Assembly (NCBI RefSeq): GCF_009362845.1
Contig: NZ_WHNW01000004.1
Span: forward strand, 25,113-89,112
DNA: 64,000 nt
DNA from: Ostreibacterium oceani
Lineage (GTDB): Bacteria > Pseudomonadota > Gammaproteobacteria > Cardiobacteriales > Ostreibacteriaceae
Reading direction: 5' to 3'
Below, piece after piece: positions 17,159 through 26,914 of this stretch. The stretch's first letter is position 1, and each line of letters opens with the position of its first letter. The notes under the pieces were generated by a model. The model saw only the letters and a list, made by a program, of their open reading frames with translations. It had not been told where the DNA came from and did not search any database. The translations under genes and the position numbers were made by a program.

Positions 17159-18451
17159 TCATCCTTTGCGTTCTGAGTAAGGGTCTGCCGCATCACGCAG
17201 GGCATCGCCGACAAACACAAATGCCAATATCAAGACAATAAACACCGATACAGGCAAAAACTGCCACACCATGTTTTGTTGAATATCGGGGTCTTGCGCT
17301 TTTTGCAGCAACACGCCTAAACTGTTTACCGGCTCGGTCAAGCCCAAACCTAAGAAACTTAAACTGGTTTCTGCCAAAATAACGTATGGGAAATTAATCA
17401 ATGTATCGACGATGATATAGCTGGTAAAACTAGGAATCAGGTGTTTGCCAATAATTCGCCGCGTCGAAGACCCGCATAATTGCGCGGCCAAAATATAATC
17501 TTGCGTACGCTCGGTTAAAATATGGGTGCGCAATCGCCGAGCAAGTGCGGCAAAATCAAGCATGCCAATAATCATCGCGATAGCAAAATAGCGCTGTACG
17601 GGTGTTAAATCAAATTGCGACAGGGCGACTGCACAAGCTAGATAAATCGGAATCGATGGAATCACGCGAATTGCTTCGGTAATACTCATCAACACCTGAT
17701 CCACACGTCCGCCAAAGTAGCCACTAATACCCCCGACAAGTAGTGAGGTGATGAGTTTAAATATCAGTGCCACAATCGCAATACTAACGGTAATCCAAAT
17801 CGCATGTAGCGTGCGCGAAAACACATCTTTACCATCTTCGTCGGTACCAAATAAATGGATTTGTCCGTCTTTGACGCCAAATAAATGCCGATCCCATTTG
17901 ATCTCAAAAAACCCGAGATTGACCAACGAATACTCCCAGCCTTTGACGAAAAAATACACATAGCGCCGTTGGTCTTTATCAATGATGTATTCGTTCTGGC
18001 TGGATGAACTTAACGCCCCGCTGTTAGTCAGTGCATCAAGGGCACTTAAATCTCCGCTGGCGATGGTGCTAAAATCAACTTCGGCTTGTTTTTTGGTGTA
18101 GGTATACACAAACGGTCGCCACGAAAATTCATTCTCATCGGCAAAATGAATACCTTGAGGCGCACCACGTTTATAGTCGCTATTTGCTCCACGAATCGTC
18201 GGGTCGACTGGCGAGAAAAAAGGGGCGAAAAACCCGACAAACACCAAGATAAACAGAAACCACGCCGCCGCTACACCTAACCAGTTTTTTGCAAAGCGAC
18301 GTTTAATTAAGGCGAATTGCCCCGCAGTATAATAATCATCGTGTTTTAATGTGGGTGGTTGCTCAGGCAGCCCCTCGTTATGTGGCGATGGCAAATCATT
18401 GGGAGGTAGATTTGCTGGAATTGGTTGGGCTGGAGGAATTCGGTGACTCAT
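17159..18451 (-). CDS. ABC transporter permease, YejE/OppC type
   Basis: A 430-residue inner-membrane permease. A long cytoplasmic Pro-rich N terminus (about 50 residues) precedes the first membrane helix (WLGVAAAWFLFILVFVGFF). A periplasmic domain of about 150 residues follows, with FGTDEDGKDVFSRTLHA, typical of YejE/OppC. The C-terminal part has five helices and the ATPase-contact EAA loop (LAAQLCGSSTRRIIGKHLIP). It pairs with the YejB-like permease to form the channel. Confidence 0.92.
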   Translation of the reverse strand: MSHRIPPAQPIPANLPPNDLPSPHNEGLPEQPPTLKHDDYYTAGQFALIKRRFAKNWLGVAAAWFLFILVFVGFFAPFFSPVDPTIRGANSDYKRGAPQGIHFADENEFSWRPFVYTYTKKQAEVDFSTIASGDLSALDALTNSGALSSSSQNEYIIDKDQRRYVYFFVKGWEYSLVNLGFFEIKWDRHLFGVKDGQIHLFGTDEDGKDVFSRTLHAIWITVSIAIVALIFKLITSLLVGGISGYFGGRVDQVLMSITEAIRVIPSIPIYLACAVALSQFDLTPVQRYFAIAMIIGMLDFAALARRLRTHILTERTQDYILAAQLCGSSTRRIIGKHLIPSFTSYIIVDTLINFPYVILAETSLSFLGLGLTEPVNSLGVLLQKAQDPDIQQNMVWQFLPVSVFIVLILAFVFVGDALRDAADPYSERKG

Positions 18452-18485
18452 TATGTTTGCCTCTGTTTACTTAGCCTTTGTTTTC

Positions 18486-19661
18486 TTAGCTCATCACACT
18501 TCGACGGACGCGCGGATCAACCGCCGCTAAAATCACATCGGTGGAAAAGTTAAAGACAATCACGACCAGCGCAACTAAAAATAAAATGGCAGCGGCCAGT
18601 TGTTGATCGTTGGTCATAGCGAGTGCTTCAATGAGCAATGCCGCTGAATCGGTTAGCCCAATCACCACAGCAACAATAGGTAAATCATTATAAATACGTT
18701 GATAGTCAAATCCGACACTGTTAAACAAAGGGCTAATCGAATGCCGTACAGGGTATTTTGCCCATAGCGCTAGGCCAGATACGCCGCGTGCGCGTGCCGC
18801 TTCAACGTAGAGTTTATTTGATTCATCGACGACCAAGGCGCGTACGGTTTGTAGTTGCAGCGCCGTTGCCGACCAGCCAATGACAAAAATGGGAAGCCAA
18901 ATATGACTTAGAAAATCCCATAATTTACCGAACTGAAAACCGTTTTCAAACCAACCGACTTGCGCCCACTCATCCGAAAACAACCCGGTCGGCATGGCTT
19001 TTCCAGCAAACACAAACAACAGAATAATCGTTAACGCAAGTAAGAAGTTAGGGATTGCTAATCCAAGATAACTGATAACCCGAAGTACATTATCTAAAAA
19101 CTTTTGACAGAGCGTAATTATACTGGCAACAACGCGTTGATTTGTTTGTAGTTGTGGATTTCGGTTAAGCCACGATTTACCAATCATGCGCGCAGAAAAT
19201 ACACCAAAGGGCACAGCGATTAAATACGAGAGCAGCAGTCCCGCAATACAAAACCCAAAACTCAGCCAAAAACGATCCCCTAATGCTGACGATACCGATT
19301 GTCGTTTGGAGCAACTAAAGCCTAAATCGCCTTTAAGCGTGAGGTTGCTGACCCAAGTAATCCAACGCTGTAAAGCAGGTTGATCTAGCCCCATGCGAGC
19401 ACGTTCAGCATTGATTTCTGCCTCGGTAATGATTTGCCCTTGGCTGCTTTTATACGCAATCATTTTTTCGGCGCAGTCACCCGGAATGGTTTCCATCAAC
19501 GCAAAAACCATGCCGCTGACTAACAACAAAGTCAGCAGCGCCATTACATAACGACTAAAAACGTAGTTCCAGTACTGGCTGGTGAATGCTTTAAAATAAA
19601 TCGTCGCACCAATACCAAGCAGCACCCACAGCAACCAAGTGTTCAGAAAAAACGCGCTCAT
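18486..19661 (-). CDS. ABC transporter permease, YejB/OppB type
   Basis: A 391-residue inner-membrane permease with about seven predicted helices. It carries the OppB-like early motif ETIPGDCAEKM and the cytoplasmic loop VEAARARGVSGLALWAKYPVRHSI. A good ribosome site (AAGGT) precedes the ATG. One unusual feature is a first helix pair before the canonical start of family members, making it longer than OppB (about 306) and nearer YejB (about 364). Second permease of the operon, between the binding protein and the YejE-like gene. Confidence 0.9.
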   Translation of the reverse strand: MSAFFLNTWLLWVLLGIGATIYFKAFTSQYWNYVFSRYVMALLTLLLVSGMVFALMETIPGDCAEKMIAYKSSQGQIITEAEINAERARMGLDQPALQRWITWVSNLTLKGDLGFSCSKRQSVSSALGDRFWLSFGFCIAGLLLSYLIAVPFGVFSARMIGKSWLNRNPQLQTNQRVVASIITLCQKFLDNVLRVISYLGLAIPNFLLALTIILLFVFAGKAMPTGLFSDEWAQVGWFENGFQFGKLWDFLSHIWLPIFVIGWSATALQLQTVRALVVDESNKLYVEAARARGVSGLALWAKYPVRHSISPLFNSVGFDYQRIYNDLPIVAVVIGLTDSAALLIEALAMTNDQQLAAAILFLVALVVIVFNFSTDVILAAVDPRVRRSVMS

Positions 19662-19772
19662 TTTATGACCTTATTCATTCGACATTCTGTTGGATTAAGT
19701 GGCAAGTGTTAAATCAAGTGGCAAGCCATGTTTTTACACACATGACTTGCTCAATCTTTCTCATAACCATTG

Positions 19773-21830
19773 TTAAGGCTTGAGGTACCACTGCGTTGCC
19801 ATATAAGGATACACACGGTAGTATTCGTAAGAAGAGGTTTTGGGCACTTCAAAGTTACCTAAGTTACGACTGTAATAAATCGGTGAGGCGCCTTTTACCG
19901 TGCCGATAATCAACAATTGTTCCAGCCAGTTATCCACAAGCTCCTTGCCCAGTTGATTCGACGCATCAGAACCCATGCTGAGCGTAGTGAATTTGTCAGC
20001 CATATTCGCAATCTCGACAAATGCTTCAGGTTGCTGAACGCCTTCTTTCCCATTGGTGTCATTATATTTAGTCCAGTCCAACCCGTTTCGAATACTGAAA
20101 AAGTTTCCAAACGGTGCTTTAAACGTGCTGGGATCACTAGCTAAAACGGCCAAGGGTTGTCCGACTTGCCACTGCATAATGCTTAAGTCATTGGCGGATT
20201 GCGCATTGCGGTATTCGTCCGAAGTGACTTCTTTTAATGCCGTTTTAATGCCAATATCAGTCATATTCTGTGTGAAAATCTCGGCAATTTCAGTGGCGAT
20301 ACCCTGTGTTGTAAAGCGAAACGATAATTCAAACGATTCCCCTGAAGGGAGCTCGCGCACACCGTCACCATCGCTATCCATGATACCCATTTCATCTAAT
20401 AACGCTTTCGCTTTTTCAGGGTTATAGTCCGTTAGATAATTGCGTTGCTCATCATTCACAAAAGGCGTAGTGTCAGGGTCAAACACCGTGTATTGCATGG
20501 GTTTGCCTAAATTCAAAAAGCCAATTTCGTTCATTTTCGGGCGGTTGAGGGCGTGCGAAGCGGCTTTGCGGAATCGTATATCGCTGAACACTTCGGCAAG
20601 CTCAGGATTTTTATCGTTCACATTAAACGAAAATGAGGTTAATGCAATATTGGGACGTAGTGCAATATCGTAATTACCTTTGTCACGATTTTCTAACAAT
20701 ACGGGCGCGGCTGGTACATTCACCGATTGCGCTTTGTAGTCAATTTCGCCAGCAATCATTTTCGCAGTTTGAATGTTTTCATCGCTAATAAAAACCTCTT
20801 TAATCTCATCAATATACGGCAATTGATTACCCGCCGTATCGACTTGGAAAAAATAAGGGTTGGCGACTAAGCGGCGACCTTCTGCAGTATCTTCAACGAC
20901 AATAAACGATTCTAAGGTCGGTGCCGTAGCTGGATAACCTGCAGCAACTAATTTGTCCGATAGTGCTTTGTTTTTATTAATCGGCGTAGGGACATCTTTC
21001 CAATCTGATTGCCCGTAATAAAAAGTAAGCGCTTCATACGCGTCTTTAAAACCTAGCTCTTTGGCTTTAGTATCGGCATCATCACTGACTTTAGGGTCAA
21101 ATTGGCTGAGTAAATGCTTGGGCTGAAAAGGTTGCGCAAAATCGGTGGCAAACATACCAAGCAATCCAGGCTGAGGCGCAGCGAGACTGATTTTAACCGT
21201 GGTATCGTCGATGACTTCGACCGTCCACGGCTTACCACCGGCTAAAAAGCGGTCGTCCATTTTGCTGATGACTTTTTCATCACGCAGTAAATTATTATAC
21301 CAATAAGCTACGTCATGTGCGGTAAAGGGGTGACCATCAGACCATTTATGTCCTTCGCGCAGTATTAGCGTAAGCTCGGTGAACTCGTTGTTAAACTGCC
21401 ACGATTTGGCGACATTCGGCACAATAGTTTGCAAATCATCACTAAAACGCACTAAATTCACGTGGCGTACTGATAATAAATCCGAAGTGCCTGATTCTGT
21501 CGCTTTGGAAATACCGTCAAATACGCCACCGTAAGTACCAATCGCTTGGTAAGGCGCAATCACGAGTGGCTCATCAGGCAAGCGTTCGTTGACTGTTGGT
21601 AACTCCGGGTTGCCTTTGATTTTGCTATTCAGTGTTGCAATATTGGGGTTTTCTTTGAAAGAAAGTGTACAGCTGTGCTTTTGCTCAAATGCGGCCGCAT
21701 CGACAAAAATATGCGGATATTGGCCATCGGCTTGATTAGCGACAAGCGGTGGACAGTCACCAGCAAAGCTAGATGTGGTAAAGTTAGATACGGCAACAAC
21801 GATACTGGTTGATAAAAATAGTTTTTTCAT
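19773..21830 (-). CDS. Periplasmic binding protein, family 5 (peptide/nickel/opine type)
   Basis: A 685-residue extracellular solute-binding protein. It has a Sec signal peptide (MKKLFLSTSIVVAVSNF to SSFA, cleaved before GDC) and the family 5 signature around HKWSDGHPFTAHDVAYWYNN. At this length it matches the large YejA-like or agropine/opine-type binding proteins rather than OppA (about 540). The ribosome site GAGGAAG is strong. It captures the substrate for the YejB/YejE/YejF-like transporter. The ligand is unknown; the neighbouring phosphonatase-like HAD and flavin oxidase suggest an aminophosphonate or phospho-conjugate rather than a plain peptide. Confidence 0.88.
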   Translation of the reverse strand: MKKLFLSTSIVVAVSNFTTSSFAGDCPPLVANQADGQYPHIFVDAAAFEQKHSCTLSFKENPNIATLNSKIKGNPELPTVNERLPDEPLVIAPYQAIGTYGGVFDGISKATESGTSDLLSVRHVNLVRFSDDLQTIVPNVAKSWQFNNEFTELTLILREGHKWSDGHPFTAHDVAYWYNNLLRDEKVISKMDDRFLAGGKPWTVEVIDDTTVKISLAAPQPGLLGMFATDFAQPFQPKHLLSQFDPKVSDDADTKAKELGFKDAYEALTFYYGQSDWKDVPTPINKNKALSDKLVAAGYPATAPTLESFIVVEDTAEGRRLVANPYFFQVDTAGNQLPYIDEIKEVFISDENIQTAKMIAGEIDYKAQSVNVPAAPVLLENRDKGNYDIALRPNIALTSFSFNVNDKNPELAEVFSDIRFRKAASHALNRPKMNEIGFLNLGKPMQYTVFDPDTTPFVNDEQRNYLTDYNPEKAKALLDEMGIMDSDGDGVRELPSGESFELSFRFTTQGIATEIAEIFTQNMTDIGIKTALKEVTSDEYRNAQSANDLSIMQWQVGQPLAVLASDPSTFKAPFGNFFSIRNGLDWTKYNDTNGKEGVQQPEAFVEIANMADKFTTLSMGSDASNQLGKELVDNWLEQLLIIGTVKGASPIYYSRNLGNFEVPKTSSYEYYRVYPYMATQWYLKP

Positions 21831-21878
21831 AACTTCCTCAGATGGTTTGATAATGGATTAATAAAAAGTGACAATGGG

Positions 21879-22580
21879 TTACAAAGATAAAATATCGCTC
21901 AAGTTATCAACGATGACATCGGGTTCAGCCTGTGCGATTTGTTCGCGCGTTTGTGCGCCCGTCAGCACGCCGACCGTGACACCACAATTGGCGTTTTTGC
22001 CTTCTTCGATATCAATCGCCGAATCGCCAGCTTTTAAAACACATTCAGGGTGATCGATGCCAAATTGGCGCATAGCTAGGTGAATCATGTCAGGTGCTGG
22101 TCGACCACTGCTGACATCATCAGCGGTAATGAGTGCATCAACGGTTTCACCAGTCGTCCAATCTAAGCGTTTGAATATCGATTCGGCGGTGACGCGGCTA
22201 TAACCTGTGTTAAGGACAACAAACACACCGCGTTCACGTAACTCGGTGAATAAGTCTTCAACGCCGTCAACTGGGCGCATCGAGTGGTCGCGATAGGCTT
22301 GTGTTAGCATGGGCTGGAATGCTTGGAATGCTTTATTGGCAAGCGTATGGATATCGACAATGCCGATATCCAGCGTTATCGCACGCAGTGTATCGACAAT
22401 GGCTTGATGTTTTTCTTTACCCGCGCCATGCTCAAGCACAGTCTCTAGTGATATCCTTAAACCGTGTGATGCTATGACGGGCTGTATTGCTTGTTGCAAG
22501 GTTTTATAGACGAGATTTTTCTCATCAACGGTTGTCCCTGCCATATCAAAAACACACAACTGAATTGAGTCTAATAACAT
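21879..22580 (-). CDS. Phosphonatase-like HAD hydrolase
   Basis: A 233-residue HAD enzyme with cap. The nucleophile loop is FDMAGTTVDE: Asp12 is followed at +2 by Ala14, as in phosphonoacetaldehyde hydrolase (PhnX), instead of the phosphatase Asp. The cap has GAGKEKH, so Lys55 or Lys57 could be the Schiff-base Lys that PhnX uses near residue 53. Later motifs are VLNTGYSR, SSGRPAPDMI and AGDSAIDIEEGKNA. This agrees with the PhnX-like family that co-occurs with flavin oxidases. It would cleave the C-P bond of an aldehyde made by the upstream oxidase; the substrate is inferred. It lies 16 bp after that gene. Confidence 0.85.
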   Translation of the reverse strand: MLLDSIQLCVFDMAGTTVDEKNLVYKTLQQAIQPVIASHGLRISLETVLEHGAGKEKHQAIVDTLRAITLDIGIVDIHTLANKAFQAFQPMLTQAYRDHSMRPVDGVEDLFTELRERGVFVVLNTGYSRVTAESIFKRLDWTTGETVDALITADDVSSGRPAPDMIHLAMRQFGIDHPECVLKAGDSAIDIEEGKNANCGVTVGVLTGAQTREQIAQAEPDVIVDNLSDILSL

Positions 22581-22596
22581 ATCAAATGGCTCCTCA

Positions 22597-23727
22597 TTAA
22601 ATCGTTTTTCTGTTTGAGTTTAGTGCTAGGGTTAGTAACTCCTCACCCAAGGCAAAGCCCGTGGATGCGCCTGTACCACTTGTCACTACCCCAACAGCTA
22701 CGCCGTTTGTAGGTGAATATTTCAGCACGACATCGTCAGCTGATGGGTAAACGCCCAACCAACGTTCGCGCACGGAGAAAGTCTGGTTTGGTATTAAACG
22801 TTGTAATTCGGCGATAATCAGCGCATCAATGTGTTCGTCACGAAACGGTATTTCGGCATCGGTGTAGCGGTGACTGTCGCCGATTATCCAGGAGCCATCT
22901 TGTGATTGTACGACAATCAAGTGAATGCCAAACTGACGGTAGTTTTCCATCGTTTGGTCCAACAACAGACCAAGGAATTTGCCTTCGGGTAATTGTGCAA
23001 AGCCGTCATAGCGCGCAAAACTTAAATCTGACATCAGCGCACCAGGTAGCGGTATCGATTTCTGTGGCTTAACGCGCAGCATTTGTAAGGTACATAATTT
23101 GATCGCGGCTTGTTTATAAAGCTCAGGGTATAAATGTGTCGCGTCATGGTGTGCGCATACGATGCAATGTTCACCGCGGATTTCACCTTGTGACGTGGTT
23201 ATCGTGGGTAGCTCGATACGGTGAGCCTGTGTTTGCCAATAAAAATCGACATGATGGACCTTGGTTAACCAGTTGGCAAGTTGCGGGATGGCGGTTTTGG
23301 ACTCAACACGCAACTCATGCGGGCTGAATAACACGCCCTCATGAGGTCCAAGAAAAGGGAGTTTTTCGGCAATCTCTGTTTTTGACAGCCAGCGACAGTC
23401 TTTGCCCATTTCGGTGTGCAAAAATGCTTCGGCAACGGCGGTGGCTTCGGGGCGCTGCGCTGGCATGTACAAACCACGTTGTGCTATAGGAATGCCTGCT
23501 TGCGGTGCAATCTCTGCCCATCGATCACGCGAGTATTTCGCACGGCGCCAATGTTCGCCTGCGCGTTGGCCAGAAACGGTAATAAAACCAAAGTTGCGAA
23601 TGGATGCGCCAACACAGCGTGCATGGCGTTCTAAGACAGCGACCGATAAGCCTTGCTTTACTGCAGCATAAGCAGTCGCCAGGCCAATGATGCCACTTCC
23701 AATCACAACAATATCATAATTACGCAT
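22597..23727 (-). CDS. FAD-dependent amine oxidoreductase (phosphonate-cluster type, DAO family)
   Basis: A 376-residue DadA/glycine-oxidase-like flavoenzyme. It has the N-terminal FAD fold IGSGIIGLATAYAA, the stretch GASIRNFGFITVSGQ characteristic of the family I know from phosphonate gene clusters (TIGR03364), and the C-terminal GVVTSGTGASTGFALGEEL. It likely oxidises an amino- or N-alkyl-aminophosphonate to the aldehyde, releasing ammonia or an amine, which the next gene's HAD enzyme would then cleave. First gene of the seven-gene operon. Substrate is inference from context. Confidence 0.82.
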   Translation of the reverse strand: MRNYDIVVIGSGIIGLATAYAAVKQGLSVAVLERHARCVGASIRNFGFITVSGQRAGEHWRRAKYSRDRWAEIAPQAGIPIAQRGLYMPAQRPEATAVAEAFLHTEMGKDCRWLSKTEIAEKLPFLGPHEGVLFSPHELRVESKTAIPQLANWLTKVHHVDFYWQTQAHRIELPTITTSQGEIRGEHCIVCAHHDATHLYPELYKQAAIKLCTLQMLRVKPQKSIPLPGALMSDLSFARYDGFAQLPEGKFLGLLLDQTMENYRQFGIHLIVVQSQDGSWIIGDSHRYTDAEIPFRDEHIDALIIAELQRLIPNQTFSVRERWLGVYPSADDVVLKYSPTNGVAVGVVTSGTGASTGFALGEELLTLALNSNRKTI

Positions 23728-23845
23728 GCCTTAATGGTAGCGTCTATTTGTTACCGTTTTTTGATATTTATGCTAAGGATAGATGACAGTTTTGTGATGT
23801 TTTTATGAACAAGAGAACAACATGTTTTGATGAATAATAAGCAGA

Positions 23846-23894
23846 AGGTGCTTTTAACCACAACGGCATTAACCCGCGTCGATTAAAAGCACCT
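23846..23894 (-). terminator. Hairpin after the doeD-like gene
   Basis: Arms AGGTGCTTTTAA (23846-23857) and its complement (23883-23894), 12 bp, flank a 25-nt loop. It lies 31 bp beyond the aminotransferase stop and before the divergent-operon boundary with the flavin oxidase gene, so it probably ends the doeC-doeD transcript. Confidence 0.65.
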
Positions 23895-23924
23895 AAACAT
23901 AGGTTAAAAATATTGGCTAACGAA

Positions 23925-25307
23925 TTAATCCCCAAACACTTCGCTGACAGCCGCAGTAATTGCGCTGACGACGGTGTCAATTTCTGCTTCACTGATAATG
24001 AGCGGTGGGGCAATGCCGATAATATCGCCTTGTGGCATAGCGCGACCGATAACATGGCGTGCTAGCATGGCGGCAGCGACTTTTGGTCCGTGTTGACCGA
24101 TGGGGTTAAACAAAGTTCTACTGTTTTTGTCAGCAACAAATTCGATGGCACAAAGCAGCCCTTGACCGCGAATATCACCGACATTTTTATGGCTGCCAAT
24201 GGCGGTTTTTAGTTTGTTGAGCAGTGATTGCCCACGGACGTTGGCGTTATCGACTAGATTTAATTCATCGACAAGTTCAAGACTTGCAACGCCTGCGGCA
24301 GCACCGATTGGGTGAGCGGAATATGTCCAGCCGTGCCCAAAGGCTCCTAGTTTGGTTGTGCCGTCCTCTAGGACTTGCCAGATTTTATCAGATACAATAG
24401 AGGCTGAGAGCGGTGCATAAGCTGAGGTTAAGCCTTTGGCTGAAGTGATGATGTCAGGTTTCATCCCGTAAAGGTCCGAGCCAAACATAGCGCCCAATCG
24501 CCCAAACCCTGAGATGACTTCGTCAGCAATCAGCAAAATATCATACTTGTCCAATACGGCTTGGATGGCTTGCCAATAGCCCTTGGGTGGCGGGACGAGA
24601 CCGCCAGTGCCTAGCGCTGGCTCGCCAATAAACGCAGCGATTGTATCAGCACCTTCTTTTAAAATCAGCTGCTCTAAATTATCAGCACACTCGGCAGAAA
24701 AAGCGGCTTCGCTTTGGTTGCAGTCTTTGCGGTGGAAATAATAAGGCGCATCGGTGTGAATGACTTGCGATAATGGCAAATCAAACTGATTATGGAATAG
24801 TTCTAGTCCAGTTAACGAACCCGTCATTAAGCCTGAGCCATGATAGCCGCGCCAGCGAGAAATGATTTTTTTCTTTTCAGGGCGGCCAAGGACGTTGTTG
24901 TAATACCAAATGATTTTGATATTCGTCTCATTGGCATCAGAGCCTGACATGCCATAATACACTTTGGACATGTTGTCGGGTGCGCGGTCGATAATCATTT
25001 TTGATAAGGTGATAGAGGCTTCTGTACCATGACCGACATAGGCGTGATAATAGGCGAGTTCTTGTGCCTGTTTGCAGATGGCGTCGATGATTTTTTGTTG
25101 GCCGTAGCCCGTGTTAACGCAGTAAAGCCCTGCAAAAGCATCGAGGAGTTTGTTGCCGTTACTATCGGTGATGTAAACACCTGAACCACTGTTGACGATA
25201 CGCTCAGGCGCTTTGCCGTGAGCAAAATCTGCCAAGTGTGTCGAAGGATGGAAAAAAGCGCATCTATCCCATTGTTCTAGTTGTTGTGCTTTTTCTTGAT
25301 TGGTCAT
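23925..25307 (-). CDS. doeD: Class III aminotransferase, probable diaminobutyrate transaminase of ectoine degradation
   Basis: A 460-residue PLP-dependent omega-transaminase. Features: GAFAGLYCVNTGYG-like DAFAGLYCVNTGYG, GSDANETNIKIIW, RWRGYHGS, the PLP aspartate in LLIADEVISGFGR and the Schiff-base Lys in ITSAKGLTSAYAPLSA. In ectoine degraders, DoeD turns L-2,4-diaminobutyrate into aspartate semialdehyde. Directly upstream is the aldehyde dehydrogenase that would finish the step, and the rest of the ectoine genes begin 3.7 kb away. A SpuC-like putrescine transaminase is the main alternative on sequence alone. Confidence 0.8.
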   Translation of the reverse strand: MTNQEKAQQLEQWDRCAFFHPSTHLADFAHGKAPERIVNSGSGVYITDSNGNKLLDAFAGLYCVNTGYGQQKIIDAICKQAQELAYYHAYVGHGTEASITLSKMIIDRAPDNMSKVYYGMSGSDANETNIKIIWYYNNVLGRPEKKKIISRWRGYHGSGLMTGSLTGLELFHNQFDLPLSQVIHTDAPYYFHRKDCNQSEAAFSAECADNLEQLILKEGADTIAAFIGEPALGTGGLVPPPKGYWQAIQAVLDKYDILLIADEVISGFGRLGAMFGSDLYGMKPDIITSAKGLTSAYAPLSASIVSDKIWQVLEDGTTKLGAFGHGWTYSAHPIGAAAGVASLELVDELNLVDNANVRGQSLLNKLKTAIGSHKNVGDIRGQGLLCAIEFVADKNSRTLFNPIGQHGPKVAAAMLARHVIGRAMPQGDIIGIAPPLIISEAEIDTVVSAITAAVSEVFGD

Positions 25308-25387
25308 TGGTTTCTCCTAAAAAGGTGGTTTTATCTATAGCGAGACACTAAAGGGTGTCGCGCTGTGTATCATTTAAGCGTAATAAT

Positions 25388-26884
25388 TTAAGCGTAATAA
25401 CGGCAAACATACTTAATTTCGGTAAATTCTTCCATACCCAGTCTTGCGCCTTCGCGACCTAACCCAGACTGTTTTGTGCCGCCGAAAGGAATCGGTGCGC
25501 CCGTAATTTTGGTGCGATTAACGGCTACCATACCATAATTCAGCGCGCGTGTAACACGATAAATTCGATGGGCATTTTGTGTATGAACATACGCCACTAA
25601 GCCATATTCGCTGTCATTGGCACGTTGGATTACGGCATCCTCATCGTCAAACGGGATAATGGCGGCCACAGGGCCAAAGGTTTCTTCGTGCATGATATCG
25701 GCGTTGTCAGGGACATCCGCCAAAACCGTTGGCGTCATATAGTTTATGCCCGCGGGGTGTGGCTGCCCACCGGTTAGCAATTGTGCACCCTTGGTGATGG
25801 CATCTTGGACTTGTGCGCATTGTTTTTGTACCGCTTTTTCGTTAATTAATGGGTTAATGTCGGCGTTGTTGATGCCTTCGCCTACTGACAGTTTTTCGGT
25901 TGCTGCGGCAAATTTCTCGCAAAATTCAGTATAGATATGGCGGTGGATAAAGAGGCGATTAGCGGCGAGACAGTCTTGACCAGAGGTAGCAAATTTGGCG
26001 GCAATGGCATGCGCGACGACGGCGTCGACAGCGGCGTCTTCAAAGGCTATAAACGGGGCGTGTCCGCCAAGCTCTAACACGAGCTTTTTGACCGTTTCGG
26101 CGCTTTGGCGGTAGAGCAATTTACCGACCTCTGTCGAGCCAGTAAACGAAATAGCACGTACACGTACGTCATGCATCCACGGTGCAACGATGGTTGCTGC
26201 ATCACCCGTTAGCACATTAAAGATACCCGCAGGAATGCCTGCACGGGTTGCGAGCTCGGCTAAAGCCAGCGCGGAGTAAGGGGTTTCATAGGACGGGTGG
26301 ATGACCACAGGGCAGCCTGCGGCAAGCGCGGCGGCCGCTTTGCGGGTAATCATGGCACAAGGGAAATTCCACGGCGTAATGAGCCCAACGATACCAATAG
26401 GCTCACGCCATAGCTCCATCTCTGCGTGCTGCAAGTGTGAGGTGACACCCTCGATATTCGGGCGTTTTGCTTCCTCTGCATAAAATTCAATAAACGCCGC
26501 CGCATAGTCAATTTCACCGCGCGCGTCATCAATGCCTTTGCCTTGCTCTAGCGTCATAATTAGCGCCAAATCATCCCGATTAGCGATGATTAATTCAAAC
26601 CATCGACGTAGGTATTGACTACGTTCATGTGGTAACAATCCTGCCCATTGTGCAAAAGCCGACTGCGCGGCATTGATGGCCGTTTGGCTTTGTTCGGCAC
26701 TCAACATGGGTATATTGCCCAACCAGTTTTGATTCGCAGGATTATAGACATCCATTGTTTGATGGTCGGTTGCATTCACCCATTTACCGTCAATAAAGGA
26801 AAACTCCTTAAATAAAGTGGGGTCGTTCAGTTGTGATAAGTGGTTATCACGGGTGTGTTTTGTGGCGGTCATCATCATTGTCAT
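25388..26884 (-). CDS. doeC: NAD(P)-dependent aldehyde dehydrogenase, probable aspartate-semialdehyde dehydrogenase of ectoine degradation
   Basis: An aldehyde dehydrogenase of about 498 residues, GabD-like. It has EPIGIVGLITPWNFP, the cofactor loop FTGSTEVGK, general base Glu in LELGGHAPF and catalytic Cys in TSGQDCLAANR; the C-terminal EEFTEIKYVC is typical. Several Met codons crowd the start (26884, 26878 and later), so the N terminus is uncertain. It probably oxidises aspartate semialdehyde to aspartate after the adjacent DoeD-like transaminase; succinate semialdehyde is the alternative. The upstream region carries module B (26915-27018). A 14-bp duplication spans its stop codon. Confidence 0.8.
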   Translation of the reverse strand: MTMMMTATKHTRDNHLSQLNDPTLFKEFSFIDGKWVNATDHQTMDVYNPANQNWLGNIPMLSAEQSQTAINAAQSAFAQWAGLLPHERSQYLRRWFELIIANRDDLALIMTLEQGKGIDDARGEIDYAAAFIEFYAEEAKRPNIEGVTSHLQHAEMELWREPIGIVGLITPWNFPCAMITRKAAAALAAGCPVVIHPSYETPYSALALAELATRAGIPAGIFNVLTGDAATIVAPWMHDVRVRAISFTGSTEVGKLLYRQSAETVKKLVLELGGHAPFIAFEDAAVDAVVAHAIAAKFATSGQDCLAANRLFIHRHIYTEFCEKFAAATEKLSVGEGINNADINPLINEKAVQKQCAQVQDAITKGAQLLTGGQPHPAGINYMTPTVLADVPDNADIMHEETFGPVAAIIPFDDEDAVIQRANDSEYGLVAYVHTQNAHRIYRVTRALNYGMVAVNRTKITGAPIPFGGTKQSGLGREGARLGMEEFTEIKYVCRYYA

Positions 26885-26914
26885 CAACTCGTCAAAGGTG
26901 AATAAATTATTTTC

